From positions 1-64,000 of the forward strand of contig JAFGJS010000042.1 of NCBI GenBank assembly GCA_016928995.1: DNA of 64,000 bases, in the 5' to 3' direction. Every line of letters starts with the position of its first letter. The first letter of the stretch is position 1. Shown here one piece after another: positions 39,150-47,960 of this stretch. The DNA is from Candidatus Sumerlaeota bacterium (GTDB lineage Bacteria; Sumerlaeota; Sumerlaeia; JAFGJS01). The notes beneath the pieces are model-generated. The model saw only the letters and a program-made list of their open reading frames with translations, made no database searches and was not told the DNA's origin. The translations under genes and the position numbers were made by a program.

Positions 39150-41318
39150 ATGACTGACGCATCATCCGGACAGGAATTCATCAACGAAGACGCAGCGCAG
39201 AAGACGCCGCGCCGAGAGGCGATCGGCAAGCCCTGCCGCAGCTGCGGGCATTTGAACGAGCTTCCCTTTGTGTTCTGCGAGGAGTGCGGCTCGCCGCGCG
39301 CGAAGCTGGGCCGCTTTCGCGTCACGAGCTATGTGATGTTCGTGCTTGTCTGTTTCCTCGGCGCGTTCCTGCTGAACGGCAACGAAATCCTGCGGGAAGA
39401 CTACATGCCGTGGCCATGGCCGCTGTATATCTTATACGCCGTTTTCTTCACGCATTTCACCAGCATCGTATCCCAGGGGCGCTTCTTCCAATGGTCGCGC
39501 ATCGTGATCTGGTGCCTGTTGTTTTTCGGCGGATTTCTCGCCTTCTTCCACTTTCTGCATCTGGATACCTTCGGCAAGGATTTTTATTTCAGCGCCGTGA
39601 CGGAACTGCGTGTGATCGCGCAGGAGCAGCCGCTGGCCGTGCTGCCCGTTGTGGCCGGAGTTCTGCTCGCCATCTGCGTGCCGCTGTATTTGCGCTGGAC
39701 GCGGCTCTATGGCTGGGTGAACGCCTATCGCGTGACGCTGTTGACGGTGTTGATCTTCACCGTGCTTCTAATCGGCACCCTGCAACTGCTCGATTTTTGC
39801 TATCAGAAACAGTTGCTCCCCGCCATTCAGGAAAACCTGGGGTCCATCATCGCCGAAGACAAGCCTGCGTACACGCGTTGGCTCACGCTTGTGGCCGTGC
39901 GGTTGTTCCAATTTTTCCTGTTCGAGGTTTTCGTCTTTTCCGCGGTCAAGGGCTACGCCAACACGCGGCGCTATAAATCGCCGCGGGACGCGGAGGAACT
40001 CAAACGCGCCAGCGGACTGACCAAGTCGGCGCTGCAACTGGTGGTGATGATCAAGCGCTTCGTGGCGGCGGTGGAAAGCATGGCGCGCTACATGGCCGCC
40101 ACGCTGGTGGAACTGGTCAAAGACATCATCACGGTCTGCCAGGCCACGGCGCGCGAAATGGTCACGCCGGTCATCGTGTTGACCTTGTCGGCGTATCTGA
40201 TCCACCGCAACGCGTATTCCACCATCGCTTACATCGATCCGGCGGATCCGGCCAACACGCCATTCATTAATTATCCGGCGATCATCGACCTGACTGTTTG
40301 CGTGACGCTGCTGCTGGCGGGCGCGATGATCTTCATCGCCTGCAAGACGCAAATGCGCTGGCGCCGCATCATGGGATTTTACGGCGCGCTGATCAGCTGG
40401 CTGCTGCCGAATCTGCTGGTTTTCTTCCTGCTCATGTCCCTGACGCTTGCGCTCTCCAGCAAATCGTTGGAGTGGCTGGAACTGGACGAGGATTTTAGCC
40501 TGCCGTTTCGCGCGGGAGCGCTGACGATCGGCGTGGGCGCGGCGCTGGCGATCCTCACGCTGGCGATCTTTATCCGGCGGCGCTTTCATCAAGATGCGGA
40601 GCAAGAATTAGCGGAGCAATCGACGGCAGCGCAGCCTGAGCCGGTCATTGAAACACCCCCGCCGCCGGAGACGGAAAAGAAGAAATCGCTCAAGGAACGC
40701 CTGCTCCCCTTCCAAGCCGGCGAAGAAAAACCGAACCTGGCCGGCGCGGCTAAAGGAACATTGCGCAAGCTCGGACTCGAAGCCAGCGCGCAGAGATTGA
40801 TGGATTCCGCGCGGGAGATCAACGAGCGGCTGCAGGGAAAGCCGAAGATCATCGACGAACTGCTCGAAGTCAAAGAGCAGCTGCGCAAAAAAGAGCAGCA
40901 GATCGAGGCGCTGGAACGAACGCGTGAGAAAATCTCCGACGAGGTGTATGAGAACCTGCGACGCAAATACGACGGGGAACTGGCCGACCTCGTGTTTCAT
41001 CGCAACAAGCTGCAGGCGCAGCTGGACAAGGAATACGCCAAGTCGCTGGTGGACAAGGCCGCCGCTGAATTGCGCGTGACGGAGCTCGATGCGCGCAAGC
41101 AGGAGTACGCCGCGCTGCTGGAGGCCGGAGCGATCGAAAAGGCGCAGCATGACAAGGAAATCGCGGCCGTGGAACGCAAACTGGACCCCGCCCACGAAGA
41201 ACTTTCCGCCATGACTCGTCTGGTCAGCTTTTACGCACAGCAAGCCTCTCGCGAAGCGATGCAGCAAGACCGGCAAGAACGCGAAGGACATGAGGCGCCT
41301 GAGTCCAGCGACGAATAA
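39150..41318 (+). CDS. Zinc-ribbon, multi-pass membrane protein with long cytoplasmic coiled coil
   Basis: The 722-residue protein starts with a zinc ribbon: CxxC 'CRSCG' (Cys29, Cys32) and 'CEECG' (Cys43, Cys46). About nine or ten membrane helices follow, between residues 55 and 475, in two blocks separated by a soluble stretch at about 270-350 ('RDAEELKRASGLTKSALQL'). The C-terminal 220 residues are Pro/Glu-rich and then a long coiled coil ('ELLEVKEQLRKKEQQIEALE' and 'VFHRNKLQAQLDKEYAKSL'). I do not recognise the family and cannot name a function. The layout looks like a membrane scaffold or signalling protein. A 60-residue membrane protein follows 28 bases later. Confidence 0.7.
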   Translation: MTDASSGQEFINEDAAQKTPRREAIGKPCRSCGHLNELPFVFCEECGSPRAKLGRFRVTSYVMFVLVCFLGAFLLNGNEILREDYMPWPWPLYILYAVFFTHFTSIVSQGRFFQWSRIVIWCLLFFGGFLAFFHFLHLDTFGKDFYFSAVTELRVIAQEQPLAVLPVVAGVLLAICVPLYLRWTRLYGWVNAYRVTLLTVLIFTVLLIGTLQLLDFCYQKQLLPAIQENLGSIIAEDKPAYTRWLTLVAVRLFQFFLFEVFVFSAVKGYANTRRYKSPRDAEELKRASGLTKSALQLVVMIKRFVAAVESMARYMAATLVELVKDIITVCQATAREMVTPVIVLTLSAYLIHRNAYSTIAYIDPADPANTPFINYPAIIDLTVCVTLLLAGAMIFIACKTQMRWRRIMGFYGALISWLLPNLLVFFLLMSLTLALSSKSLEWLELDEDFSLPFRAGALTIGVGAALAILTLAIFIRRRFHQDAEQELAEQSTAAQPEPVIETPPPPETEKKKSLKERLLPFQAGEEKPNLAGAAKGTLRKLGLEASAQRLMDSAREINERLQGKPKIIDELLEVKEQLRKKEQQIEALERTREKISDEVYENLRRKYDGELADLVFHRNKLQAQLDKEYAKSLVDKAAAELRVTELDARKQEYAALLEAGAIEKAQHDKEIAAVERKLDPAHEELSAMTRLVSFYAQQASREAMQQDRQEREGHEAPESSDE

Positions 41319-41346
41319 TCCTTTTAGCACTGGAGATCATGAAGAG

Positions 41347-41529
41347 ATGATGGGGACGTTATGTCTAGTGACATATTGGCTGCTTTTTATCATCGCTCCT
41401 ATAGTCTTGGCGGTATTGATTGTACCGCAAGGATGGCGGCTGGCTATCGCGATTCCTCTCTTTGTCATCTTGATTTTCACAGGAGAGCTTGGATTCAGGG
41501 AATGGAAGAGACTTTGGCGTGTGCAATGA
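41347..41529 (+). CDS. Small membrane protein (60 aa)
   Basis: The 60-residue protein is mostly two hydrophobic helices: 'LCLVTYWLLFIIAPIVLAVL' and 'LAIAIPLFVILIFTGELGF', with a short basic end 'REWKRLWRVQ'. ATG 41347 follows GGAG-type purines. A longer upstream frame, reaching back into the previous gene, is unlikely. It starts 28 bases after the zinc-ribbon membrane protein and may act with it. Family unknown. Confidence 0.55.
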   Translation: MMGTLCLVTYWLLFIIAPIVLAVLIVPQGWRLAIAIPLFVILIFTGELGFREWKRLWRVQ

Positions 41530-41896
41530 AGACGAATCAAAAATTGTAAAAATTGGGACGCCAAACTTAATTCTTGGTAGTCGCCCAAGGCAATGTAAGC
41601 TTATACGTTATTTTTCGCGCAGAGACGCAGGGACGCGGAGGAACGCACGAATATCAAATCTCTGCGCCTCCGCGCCTCTGCGTGAAATAAAGTTCCAACA
41701 AGAAAACTGCTGTGGATAAACAGCAGAATTTCAAGCGTGAGTCAATAGACATTAGACAGCACTGCAACGCTATAATCCGAGGCCAAGCGAGAAGAATCCG
41801 AAGAACCTAAAATAACTTATAAAGCCACAAGTGTGATGATTCGTTGCGCTTGTCGCGTGAATGATAGAAACTCAAAATGAATTGGATTGAGTGCCA
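41530..41896. other. Intergenic region with dispersed repeat and possible promoter
   Basis: About 370 bases. Most of the left half is repeat copy B (separate entry). A TATAAT at 41771-41776, about 120 bases before the radical SAM start, has a TAGACA 19 bases upstream, a loosely spaced candidate promoter. Confidence 0.45.
41611..41735. repeat. Dispersed palindromic repeat, copy B (best-preserved with copy C)
   Basis: The left arm contains CGCGCAGAGACGCAGGGACG and the right arm CTCCGCGCCTCTGCGTGAAA, nearly exact reverse complements around 30 bases that include AATATCAAATCTCTGCG. A tail follows with AGTTCCAACAAGAAAACTGC and then AACAGCAGAATTTCAAG. Copies C and D share parts of this arm and tail. 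Confidence 0.8.
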
Positions 41897-43387
41897 ATGA
41901 AATATGATATTGTGCTGGTTCAATGCCCGATGATGGTTCATTTCTGGCCGTCGACCGGACTGGGCTACTTATGTGAGTATCTTCGCTTGCATGACTATCA
42001 GGTTAAAATGCTGGATCAGAATATTGATTTCTTTCATTTATGCGACAATCGCGAGATCTACCGGCTGGATAATGACAACACATGGTATAGCGAGGAATTG
42101 TTTGCGCCGTTGCGGGAAAAATATCGCGGCTTGATGGACCAGCAGGCGCAAGCCATTGCCGATCTCGATGCGCCCATTGTCGGTTATACTGTTTCCAGCA
42201 CCAATGTAAAATGGACATTGGAAGTTGCTCGCCGGGTGCGTCGATTGGATCCGCAACGGCTGACGGTTTTTGGCGGCAGCGAGTTCATCCTTCCTGAGTC
42301 AGCGGAGCGTTATCGTGACGAGGCGGATGTGTTTGTGATTGGCGAAGGCGAAGAAACACTATTGGAGCTGATTGAGCATCATCATCAAAATATGCCGCTG
42401 ACGGGAATCGATGGGCTGATTTGCAAAAATGAACGGAATGAATTGTCTGCCTTCACTCCTCGACAGATGCCTGAAGATTTGGACCGGTTTCCTTTCCCCA
42501 CGTTCCAGGAAGCCGATTTGTCACGTTACCTGTTTCCCAATGTCTGCATCAGCGCATCCCGCGGCTGCATTCGCCGCTGCACGTTTTGCTCGGATCATGC
42601 TCAATGGTGCACTTTTCGCACTCGCAGCGCGGATCACGTTATTCAAGAGATGGAATATCACGCTAAGAAGAGGCTGTCCGAAACGTTTTATATCACGTCC
42701 TCTCTGCTGAACTTCAATCCGGTCTGGTTTGAAGAGTTTTGCGACAAACTCATTGAAAAGCGGATGAACTGGGAAATCGTGACAGAGATGATTATCGACC
42801 GGCGAATGACGCCTGAACTGTTGCGCAAAGCTCGTCAGGCAGGCATTACACATGTCGAGTACGGATTGGAGTGCGGTTCAGATAAAATTTTAAGACTGAT
42901 GAAAAAAGGTTTTACCACACAAATGGCTCGGGAAAACATCCGGAACACTCACAACGCCGGCATCGTATGCGAAGTCAATCTGATCACGGGATTTCCGGGT
43001 GAAATGGAAGAGGATCACAGAGCCACGAAACAATTTCTATCGGAAAACGCCGCATATATTGATGTTATCAAGGTGATCCACGCCTGCGCGGTGTTGCCCA
43101 ATTCGCCTTTGCGCAGACGCTACAAGGAATTCGGCATTGAAGATCCGGATCAAGTTTTAACCTGGCGGATTGGCGCAGAAAACACCTATGAACTCCGTCA
43201 GCAGCGCATGAACGATCTGATCGATCATGCACGCAAACTAGGCATCGCTTTGGCCTTTGAACATCAACCGACGGGTCTGAAAAGTTACCTGAAACCAAAA
43301 TATTTCAAGCAAATCATGAAACAACCGTGGCGCAGCTATCGGAAGATTCGACGGATTATGCATTGGAAAAAACACAATAGGGATTAA
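41897..43387 (+). CDS. B12-binding-type radical SAM protein
   Basis: The 496-residue enzyme has an N-terminal cobalamin-binding-like domain ('IVLVQCPMMVHFWPSTGLGY', 'VFGGSEFILPESAERY') and a radical SAM core with the iron-sulfur motif CxxxCxxC at Cys224, Cys228, Cys231 ('SRGCIRRCTFCSD'). 'HVEYGLECGSDKILRLMKKG' and 'INLITGFPGE'-like 'VNLITGFPGEMEEDH' are typical of this group. These enzymes cleave SAM to make a radical, often for methylation or ring chemistry in antibiotics, lipids or cofactors. The substrate is unknown. I chose ATG 41897. A GTG two codons upstream is possible. Repeat copies lie on both sides. Confidence 0.85.
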   Translation: MKYDIVLVQCPMMVHFWPSTGLGYLCEYLRLHDYQVKMLDQNIDFFHLCDNREIYRLDNDNTWYSEELFAPLREKYRGLMDQQAQAIADLDAPIVGYTVSSTNVKWTLEVARRVRRLDPQRLTVFGGSEFILPESAERYRDEADVFVIGEGEETLLELIEHHHQNMPLTGIDGLICKNERNELSAFTPRQMPEDLDRFPFPTFQEADLSRYLFPNVCISASRGCIRRCTFCSDHAQWCTFRTRSADHVIQEMEYHAKKRLSETFYITSSLLNFNPVWFEEFCDKLIEKRMNWEIVTEMIIDRRMTPELLRKARQAGITHVEYGLECGSDKILRLMKKGFTTQMARENIRNTHNAGIVCEVNLITGFPGEMEEDHRATKQFLSENAAYIDVIKVIHACAVLPNSPLRRRYKEFGIEDPDQVLTWRIGAENTYELRQQRMNDLIDHARKLGIALAFEHQPTGLKSYLKPKYFKQIMKQPWRSYRKIRRIMHWKKHNRD

Positions 43388-43394
43388 CATCAGA

Positions 43395-43474
43395 CCAAAA
43401 TCTCTCCGCTCCGCACCTCTGTGAGAGATAAGTTCAACCAAAAAACCGCTACAAATGAACAGCAGAATTTCAGA
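43395..43474. repeat. Dispersed palindromic repeat, copy D (right half only)
   Basis: This holds only the right arm in degraded form (CTCTCCGCTCCGCACCTCTG) and the tail (AGTTCAACCAAAAAACCGC, then AACAGCAGAATTTCAG), which closely matches the tail of copy B. Confidence 0.6.
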
Positions 43475-43509
43475 CTTTATCATTTCAATTCAATCGGAGA
43501 GTTTGAACG

Positions 43510-43821
43510 ATGTCACAATTCAACGATGTGTCAGTCACCCGAGAAGCAAACATCTACTTTGACGGAAAGGTCACAAGCCGATCGATACACTTCCCCGATG
43601 GCACGAAGAAGACCCTCGGCATCATGTTGCCTGGCGATTATGAGTTCAACACTGAAGCAAAGGAACTGATGGAGATCCTCTCTGGCGATCTTGAAATACA
43701 GTTGATTGGAGAAGATTGGAGAAAGATAGCACCGGGTGAGTCATTTGAAGCGCCGGCTAATTCCAGCTTCAAATTGAAGATCATTAAAGTCACCGATTAC
43801 TGTTGCAGCTATTTAGCCTGA
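43510..43821 (+). CDS. ppnP: Pyrimidine/purine nucleoside phosphorylase
   Basis: The 103-residue cupin-fold protein has the PpnP (DUF1255) pattern: 'ANIYFDGKVTSRSIHFPDGT', 'KTLGIMLPGDYEFNTEAKEL', 'MEILSGDLEIQL', and 'GESFEAPANSSFKLKI' near the end, with the usual length. Such enzymes phosphorolyse nucleosides to base and ribose-1-phosphate. ATG 43510 follows GGAGAG. The next gene starts only 27 bases after its stop. Confidence 0.92.
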   Translation: MSQFNDVSVTREANIYFDGKVTSRSIHFPDGTKKTLGIMLPGDYEFNTEAKELMEILSGDLEIQLIGEDWRKIAPGESFEAPANSSFKLKIIKVTDYCCSYLA

Positions 43822-43848
43822 GTGACTGGATTTGAGTCTCATTCAATC

Positions 43849-45369
43849 ATGTTGAAATACCGTAACTTTTGTCTTGCGTGCGGCGGTTTGATTCAGATCA
43901 GCATTGCGATATATTTTCTGCTGCTGCCCGGCTGCACGGTTTCCTGGCGATTGATGGATGTATCGATTCGCTCGGGAAAAACACCGCGCTGGGCGGTCAG
44001 GCTTCATCGATCATTGACGCCTCAATATGACGCCTGGGCGCGTCAACGCATTAAATCCGGCGCCGCGGCGGATTTATCGATTTTGGATATTTCCGGGACG
44101 GAATGGCCGTTGTTCGGATCGGTGTTTTATCTCTGGGCGACGCAAGCGCTGCAAGAGCAATACACACAGGGACAACTGGATGTTGATCCTTCCCGCTATG
44201 CCGGCGAAGCCGTTGAATCCGCGTATGAACTGGTGATGGACCCCAACCATGCCGGATGGGTCCGGCAGCATTGGGGCGACGACTATCTGATCGAAGAAAA
44301 CGCCTTTTACAGGATGTTGCGTATTTCAGCCCTCGTGTCGCATTATCATTTGACGCAAAGCAAGGACGACCTGCCCACGATGCAAACGGAGGTGGATGAA
44401 CTGGTCAAAGATATTGACGCATCGCCTCATGGATTGCTGGAAGATTATCCCTATGAATGCTATCCGGCTGACGTGTTGACCGCCATCGCCGCCATCCGGC
44501 GCGCGAACCGTATTCTGGGAAAAGACGACAAAGAGTTTATCCAGAGATCCATTCGGGGATTTCAAGGCGATCGGTTGGATGATTACGGCATGGTTCCCTA
44601 CGCCGCCGATGTTAACAGCGGCTTCCCTTATGGCCCCTCGCGCGGCTGCGGCAATTCGTATGTCTGTCTTTCCGCGCCGGAACTCTGGCCGGAGCAGGCG
44701 AAAAAGTGGTATGATCTTTATGAGCAACATTTCTGGCAAAGCAAATGGGGAGCGGTCGGATTTCGTGAATTTGCCAAAGCGGAAAAAACCGGCGACTGGT
44801 ACTTCGATGTTGACGCAGGCCCCGTAATCGCCGGACACGGCTTCGCCGCCGACGCCTTTGGCGTTGGCGCTGCGCTGATCAATGGCCGGTTCGATCATTC
44901 TTTTCCGCTGATCTGTGAGGTGATCGCCTTCAGCTGGCCGTTGCCTGATGGCACTCTGGCCATTCCGCGCTTTCTCTCCAATTCAGTCGAAGCTCCGTAT
45001 CTTGGCGAAGCGGCGATTCTTTACAATCTGACTCGTTCGCCGGCTCCGGGGCTTTCATCAAAAACCGGCGGTCATATCCCCCCGATTTGCTATGCGATGC
45101 TGGCTGTTTATTTCCTGCCCGGACTGTTGTTGCTGGCGTCGGCTGTGCGAAAGTTCCGATCAATATCCTCAAAGAGCGCGTTGACGTATCCATTGGAAAA
45201 GTTGCAGCTCGTGCTATGGGTTGTTGTTGTGACATCGTCGATCATTTCCGCAATCGTTATACCGCTTCGTGTTACGCTGGTATTGCTTCTTTTTGCTTCA
45301 ATGCTGCCGCTTGGATTTCGCAGAAAAAAGAAGCGTGAAGATGAGCCAGATGCGCAGAGCGCATCCTGA
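43849..45369 (+). CDS. Membrane protein with (alpha/alpha)-barrel-like domain, linalool dehydratase-like pattern
   Basis: The 506-residue protein has an N-terminal membrane helix ('LIQISIAIYFLLLPGC'), a large soluble helical domain (residues about 60-400), and two or three C-terminal helices ('ICYAMLAVYFLPGLLLLASA' onwards). The soluble part, with 'IEENAFYRMLRISALVSHYH' and 'EDYPYECYPADVLTAIAAI', resembles in pattern the linalool dehydratase/isomerase-like (alpha/alpha) barrel family. I cannot name the substrate. The ATG at 43849 is preferred. A GTG at 43822 overlaps the end region of ppnP. Confidence 0.6.
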   Translation: MLKYRNFCLACGGLIQISIAIYFLLLPGCTVSWRLMDVSIRSGKTPRWAVRLHRSLTPQYDAWARQRIKSGAAADLSILDISGTEWPLFGSVFYLWATQALQEQYTQGQLDVDPSRYAGEAVESAYELVMDPNHAGWVRQHWGDDYLIEENAFYRMLRISALVSHYHLTQSKDDLPTMQTEVDELVKDIDASPHGLLEDYPYECYPADVLTAIAAIRRANRILGKDDKEFIQRSIRGFQGDRLDDYGMVPYAADVNSGFPYGPSRGCGNSYVCLSAPELWPEQAKKWYDLYEQHFWQSKWGAVGFREFAKAEKTGDWYFDVDAGPVIAGHGFAADAFGVGAALINGRFDHSFPLICEVIAFSWPLPDGTLAIPRFLSNSVEAPYLGEAAILYNLTRSPAPGLSSKTGGHIPPICYAMLAVYFLPGLLLLASAVRKFRSISSKSALTYPLEKLQLVLWVVVVTSSIISAIVIPLRVTLVLLLFASMLPLGFRRKKKREDEPDAQSAS

Positions 45370-45376
45370 TCAAAAA

Positions 45377-45495
45377 TATCTTTCGCGCAGAGACGCAGGG
45401 GCGCGGAGGAACACATGAATATCAAATCTCTGCGTCTCCGCGCCTCTGCGTGAAAGAAAAATTCCAACATGAAAACTCCTACGGATGAAACGCAG
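45377..45495. repeat. Dispersed palindromic repeat, copy C
   Basis: Arms CGCGCAGAGACGCAGGGGCG and CTCCGCGCCTCTGCGTGAAA flank AACACATGAATATCAAATCT, and a tail ATTCCAACATGAAAACTCC follows. The arms are almost identical to copy B, 3.8 kb away. The repeat lies between the membrane protein gene and hflX. Confidence 0.8.
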
Positions 45496-45596
45496 AGCCC
45501 AAGACGTAACTCTTCATTCTCACCCATCAAAAAGCGAATAAAAAATCCCCGAAAATTCTGCTATCCATTTCTGATTTGGGCCGGTATTATCGCCTT

Positions 45597-46898
45597 ATGT
45601 TTGATGTTCAAAAAGATTCGATGATTGTCGAGCGGGCGTATTTGCTCGGTGTGCGCTTGAACGGCGAATCGGCCGCGGATGCGGAAGATCACCTCGCGGA
45701 GCTGAGCGAGCTGGTGAGCACGATGGGCGTGCCTGTCGTGGGCTGCGAGATCGCGTCCCTGCAATCGCCGCATCCACGCTATCTGATCGGCGCGGGCAAA
45801 GTAGACTGGATCCAGGCGGAGCTCGAGCGGCTCGACGCAGACTGCCTGATCTTCGACGAACCGCTCTCCCCATCCCAGCAACGCAACTGGGAGAAGAAAC
45901 TGGAAGATGTCTGCGTGATCGACCGGCAAGAGGTGATTCTGGACATCTTCGCTCAGCGCGCGCAGACACGCGAGGCGCGTCTGCAAATTCAACTGGCGAA
46001 GCTGGAATATTCACTGCCGCGCCTGAAACGGGCCTGGACGCACCTGGAGCGCCAGCGCAACGCGGCCGGCGGACGCGGCGGCATGGGCGAGATGCAGATC
46101 GAGATCGACCGGCGGCTCGTGCGCGAGCGCATCGGCCGGATCAAGCGCGAACTGCGCGACGTGCGCGGCAACCGCGAGACGCAGCGCAAGAAACGCAATG
46201 AGCGGCCTACGCCAGTGGCGGCAATCGTGGGCTACACCAACGCGGGCAAGTCCTCGCTGCTCAACCGGCTCACACGCGCCGGAGTGCTGGTGGAGGACAA
46301 ACTTTTCGCCACGCTCGATCCGACGACGCGGCGTGTGACGTTGCCGGACAACCAGGAAATCCTGCTCAGCGACACGGTCGGTTTCATCCGCAAGCTGCCG
46401 CATGACCTGGTGGAGTCGTTCAAGGCGACGCTGGAAGAGGCGACGCAGGCGGATATCCTGGTGCATGTAGTGGACGCATCGCATCCGAACGCGGAGGCGC
46501 AGATCGCGGCGACGCTGAATGTGCTGGATGAGCTGGGCGCCAAAGGCAAGCCTACAATTCTGGCGCTGAATAAAATCGACCGGATGGAAGACATGCACGC
46601 GACGATATCGCTCGCGGCCGGCGCGGAGCACGCCGTAAGCATCTCGGCGATGACCGGCGAAGGACTGGACAGGCTGCTGGAGCTGCTGGCGAAGCTCAAT
46701 CCGGACAAAACGCGGCGGATGATCCTGCGGATTCCCGCGTCACGCTGGGACCTGGTGTCGCTGGCGCATCGCGAGGGGCAAATCTTCGAAGAGCGGCACG
46801 GCGCGGAGGATGTATGGCTTGATGTGATCCTGCCGGAACGCCTGCGGCACAAGCTGGAATCCTTCCGCCGCGAAGCCATGCCGGCGATGCATGAATGA
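45597..46898 (+). CDS. hflX: GTPase HflX
   Basis: HflX is a ribosome-binding GTPase that rescues stalled or heat-damaged ribosomes. The 433-residue protein has the N-terminal HflX domain ('GVPVVGCEIASLQSPHPRYL', 'GAGKVDWIQAELERLDADC') and the GTPase domain with 'GYTNAGKSSLLNRLTRAGV', 'LSDTVGFIRKLPHDLVESFK' and 'LNKIDRM'. ATG 45597 has no clear ribosome site, and a TTG at 45576 and an ATG at 45621 are alternatives. Confidence 0.95.
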   Translation: MFDVQKDSMIVERAYLLGVRLNGESAADAEDHLAELSELVSTMGVPVVGCEIASLQSPHPRYLIGAGKVDWIQAELERLDADCLIFDEPLSPSQQRNWEKKLEDVCVIDRQEVILDIFAQRAQTREARLQIQLAKLEYSLPRLKRAWTHLERQRNAAGGRGGMGEMQIEIDRRLVRERIGRIKRELRDVRGNRETQRKKRNERPTPVAAIVGYTNAGKSSLLNRLTRAGVLVEDKLFATLDPTTRRVTLPDNQEILLSDTVGFIRKLPHDLVESFKATLEEATQADILVHVVDASHPNAEAQIAATLNVLDELGAKGKPTILALNKIDRMEDMHATISLAAGAEHAVSISAMTGEGLDRLLELLAKLNPDKTRRMILRIPASRWDLVSLAHREGQIFEERHGAEDVWLDVILPERLRHKLESFRREAMPAMHE

Positions 46899-47001
46899 TT
46901 TTGCTTGCTTTTGTTGTGACTTTGCCTCTTGTTCTACAGTAATTTGAGGCAAGGCTGCCTTTCGATTCCGGGCAAGATTAAGAGCAAGAGCAAGAGTGGA
47001 T

Positions 47002-47841
47002 ATGGAAATTATCCGTGACATCCAATCGATGCGCGCATGGCGCGAGGCGGCCCGGCCGGAGCATGTCGGCTTGGTCCCGACGATGGGCGCGTTGCATGAA
47101 GGGCATCTGAGCCTGATCCGCATCGCGCGGGAGCGCGCCCCTAAAGTCGTCGTGTCGATCTACGTCAATCCGACCCAATTCGCGGCCCACGAAGATCTGG
47201 ACCACTACCCGCGCACATTCGAAGAAGACCGGCGCCGCTGCGAGGAACTGGGTGTGGACGCCATTTTCTGCCCGGACGATGCGATGATGTATCCACCGGG
47301 ATGCTTGACCTGGGTGCATGTGTCACAGTTGGACAGCGCGCTGGAAGGCCAAAGCCGCCCGACACATTTCCGCGGCGTAGCCACCATCGTCACGAAACTA
47401 TTTGCCATTGTGCAGCCGGACTGCGCGGTGTTCGGCTGGAAGGACGCGCAACAATTCCTCCTGCTGCGGCGCATGGTGAACGATCTGAATTTGCCGGTAG
47501 AGATGATCGGCGCGGAAATCGTGCGCGAGCCGGACGGGTTGGCGATGAGCTCGCGCAACGTGTATCTCTCCGAAGACGAACGCCGCGAGGCGCCCGCGCT
47601 GCAGCGCGCGCTGCTGCTCGCCGAACAAATCGTGAAAGACCAGCCCGGCATACTCGCCACGGCGCTCAAACGACGCATGGAGCAAAGCATCCTCTCCGAA
47701 AGCCGCTTCCGCATCGACTACATCGCGATCGTCAATCTCGAAACGCTCCAGCCGCTCGCCCATGTTGAGCCAGGCGCCACGCTGATCGCGCTCGCCGCCT
47801 GGATGGGCCAAACCCGCTTGATCGACAACATCCGTGTTTGA
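47002..47841 (+). CDS. panC: Pantothenate synthetase
   Basis: PanC joins pantoate and beta-alanine with ATP to give pantothenate, precursor of coenzyme A. The 279-residue protein has 'VGLVPTMGALHEGHLSLI' (ATP site), 'VVVSIYVNPTQF', 'VFGWKDAQQFLLLRRMV' and 'REPDGLAMSSRNVYLS'. I chose ATG 47002. A GTG two codons earlier is possible, and both lie after an AAGAG-rich tract. No panB or panD gene is near. Confidence 0.95.
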   Translation: MEIIRDIQSMRAWREAARPEHVGLVPTMGALHEGHLSLIRIARERAPKVVVSIYVNPTQFAAHEDLDHYPRTFEEDRRRCEELGVDAIFCPDDAMMYPPGCLTWVHVSQLDSALEGQSRPTHFRGVATIVTKLFAIVQPDCAVFGWKDAQQFLLLRRMVNDLNLPVEMIGAEIVREPDGLAMSSRNVYLSEDERREAPALQRALLLAEQIVKDQPGILATALKRRMEQSILSESRFRIDYIAIVNLETLQPLAHVEPGATLIALAAWMGQTRLIDNIRV

Positions 47842-47960
47842 TTTTCCATGAAACGCGATCCTCGCCGGATTCCACGCTTGACCGCGCCTTGAAATTCGCG
47901 CATAGTTAAGGAGTGCAATAAAATCGAGCTGCGAGGCATTTGATCAAAGAAAGCGGAACA

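Noticed and set aside
38837-39325. 162-codon minus frame upstream of the zinc-ribbon gene
   Set aside because: It runs into the coding region of 39150-41318 on the other strand and has an arbitrary amino-acid mix.
41611-45495. CRISPR array from repeated GC-rich units
   Set aside because: The units are too far apart (about 2 kb), palindromic, of uneven length, and with genes between them; no spacers of constant size and no cas genes.
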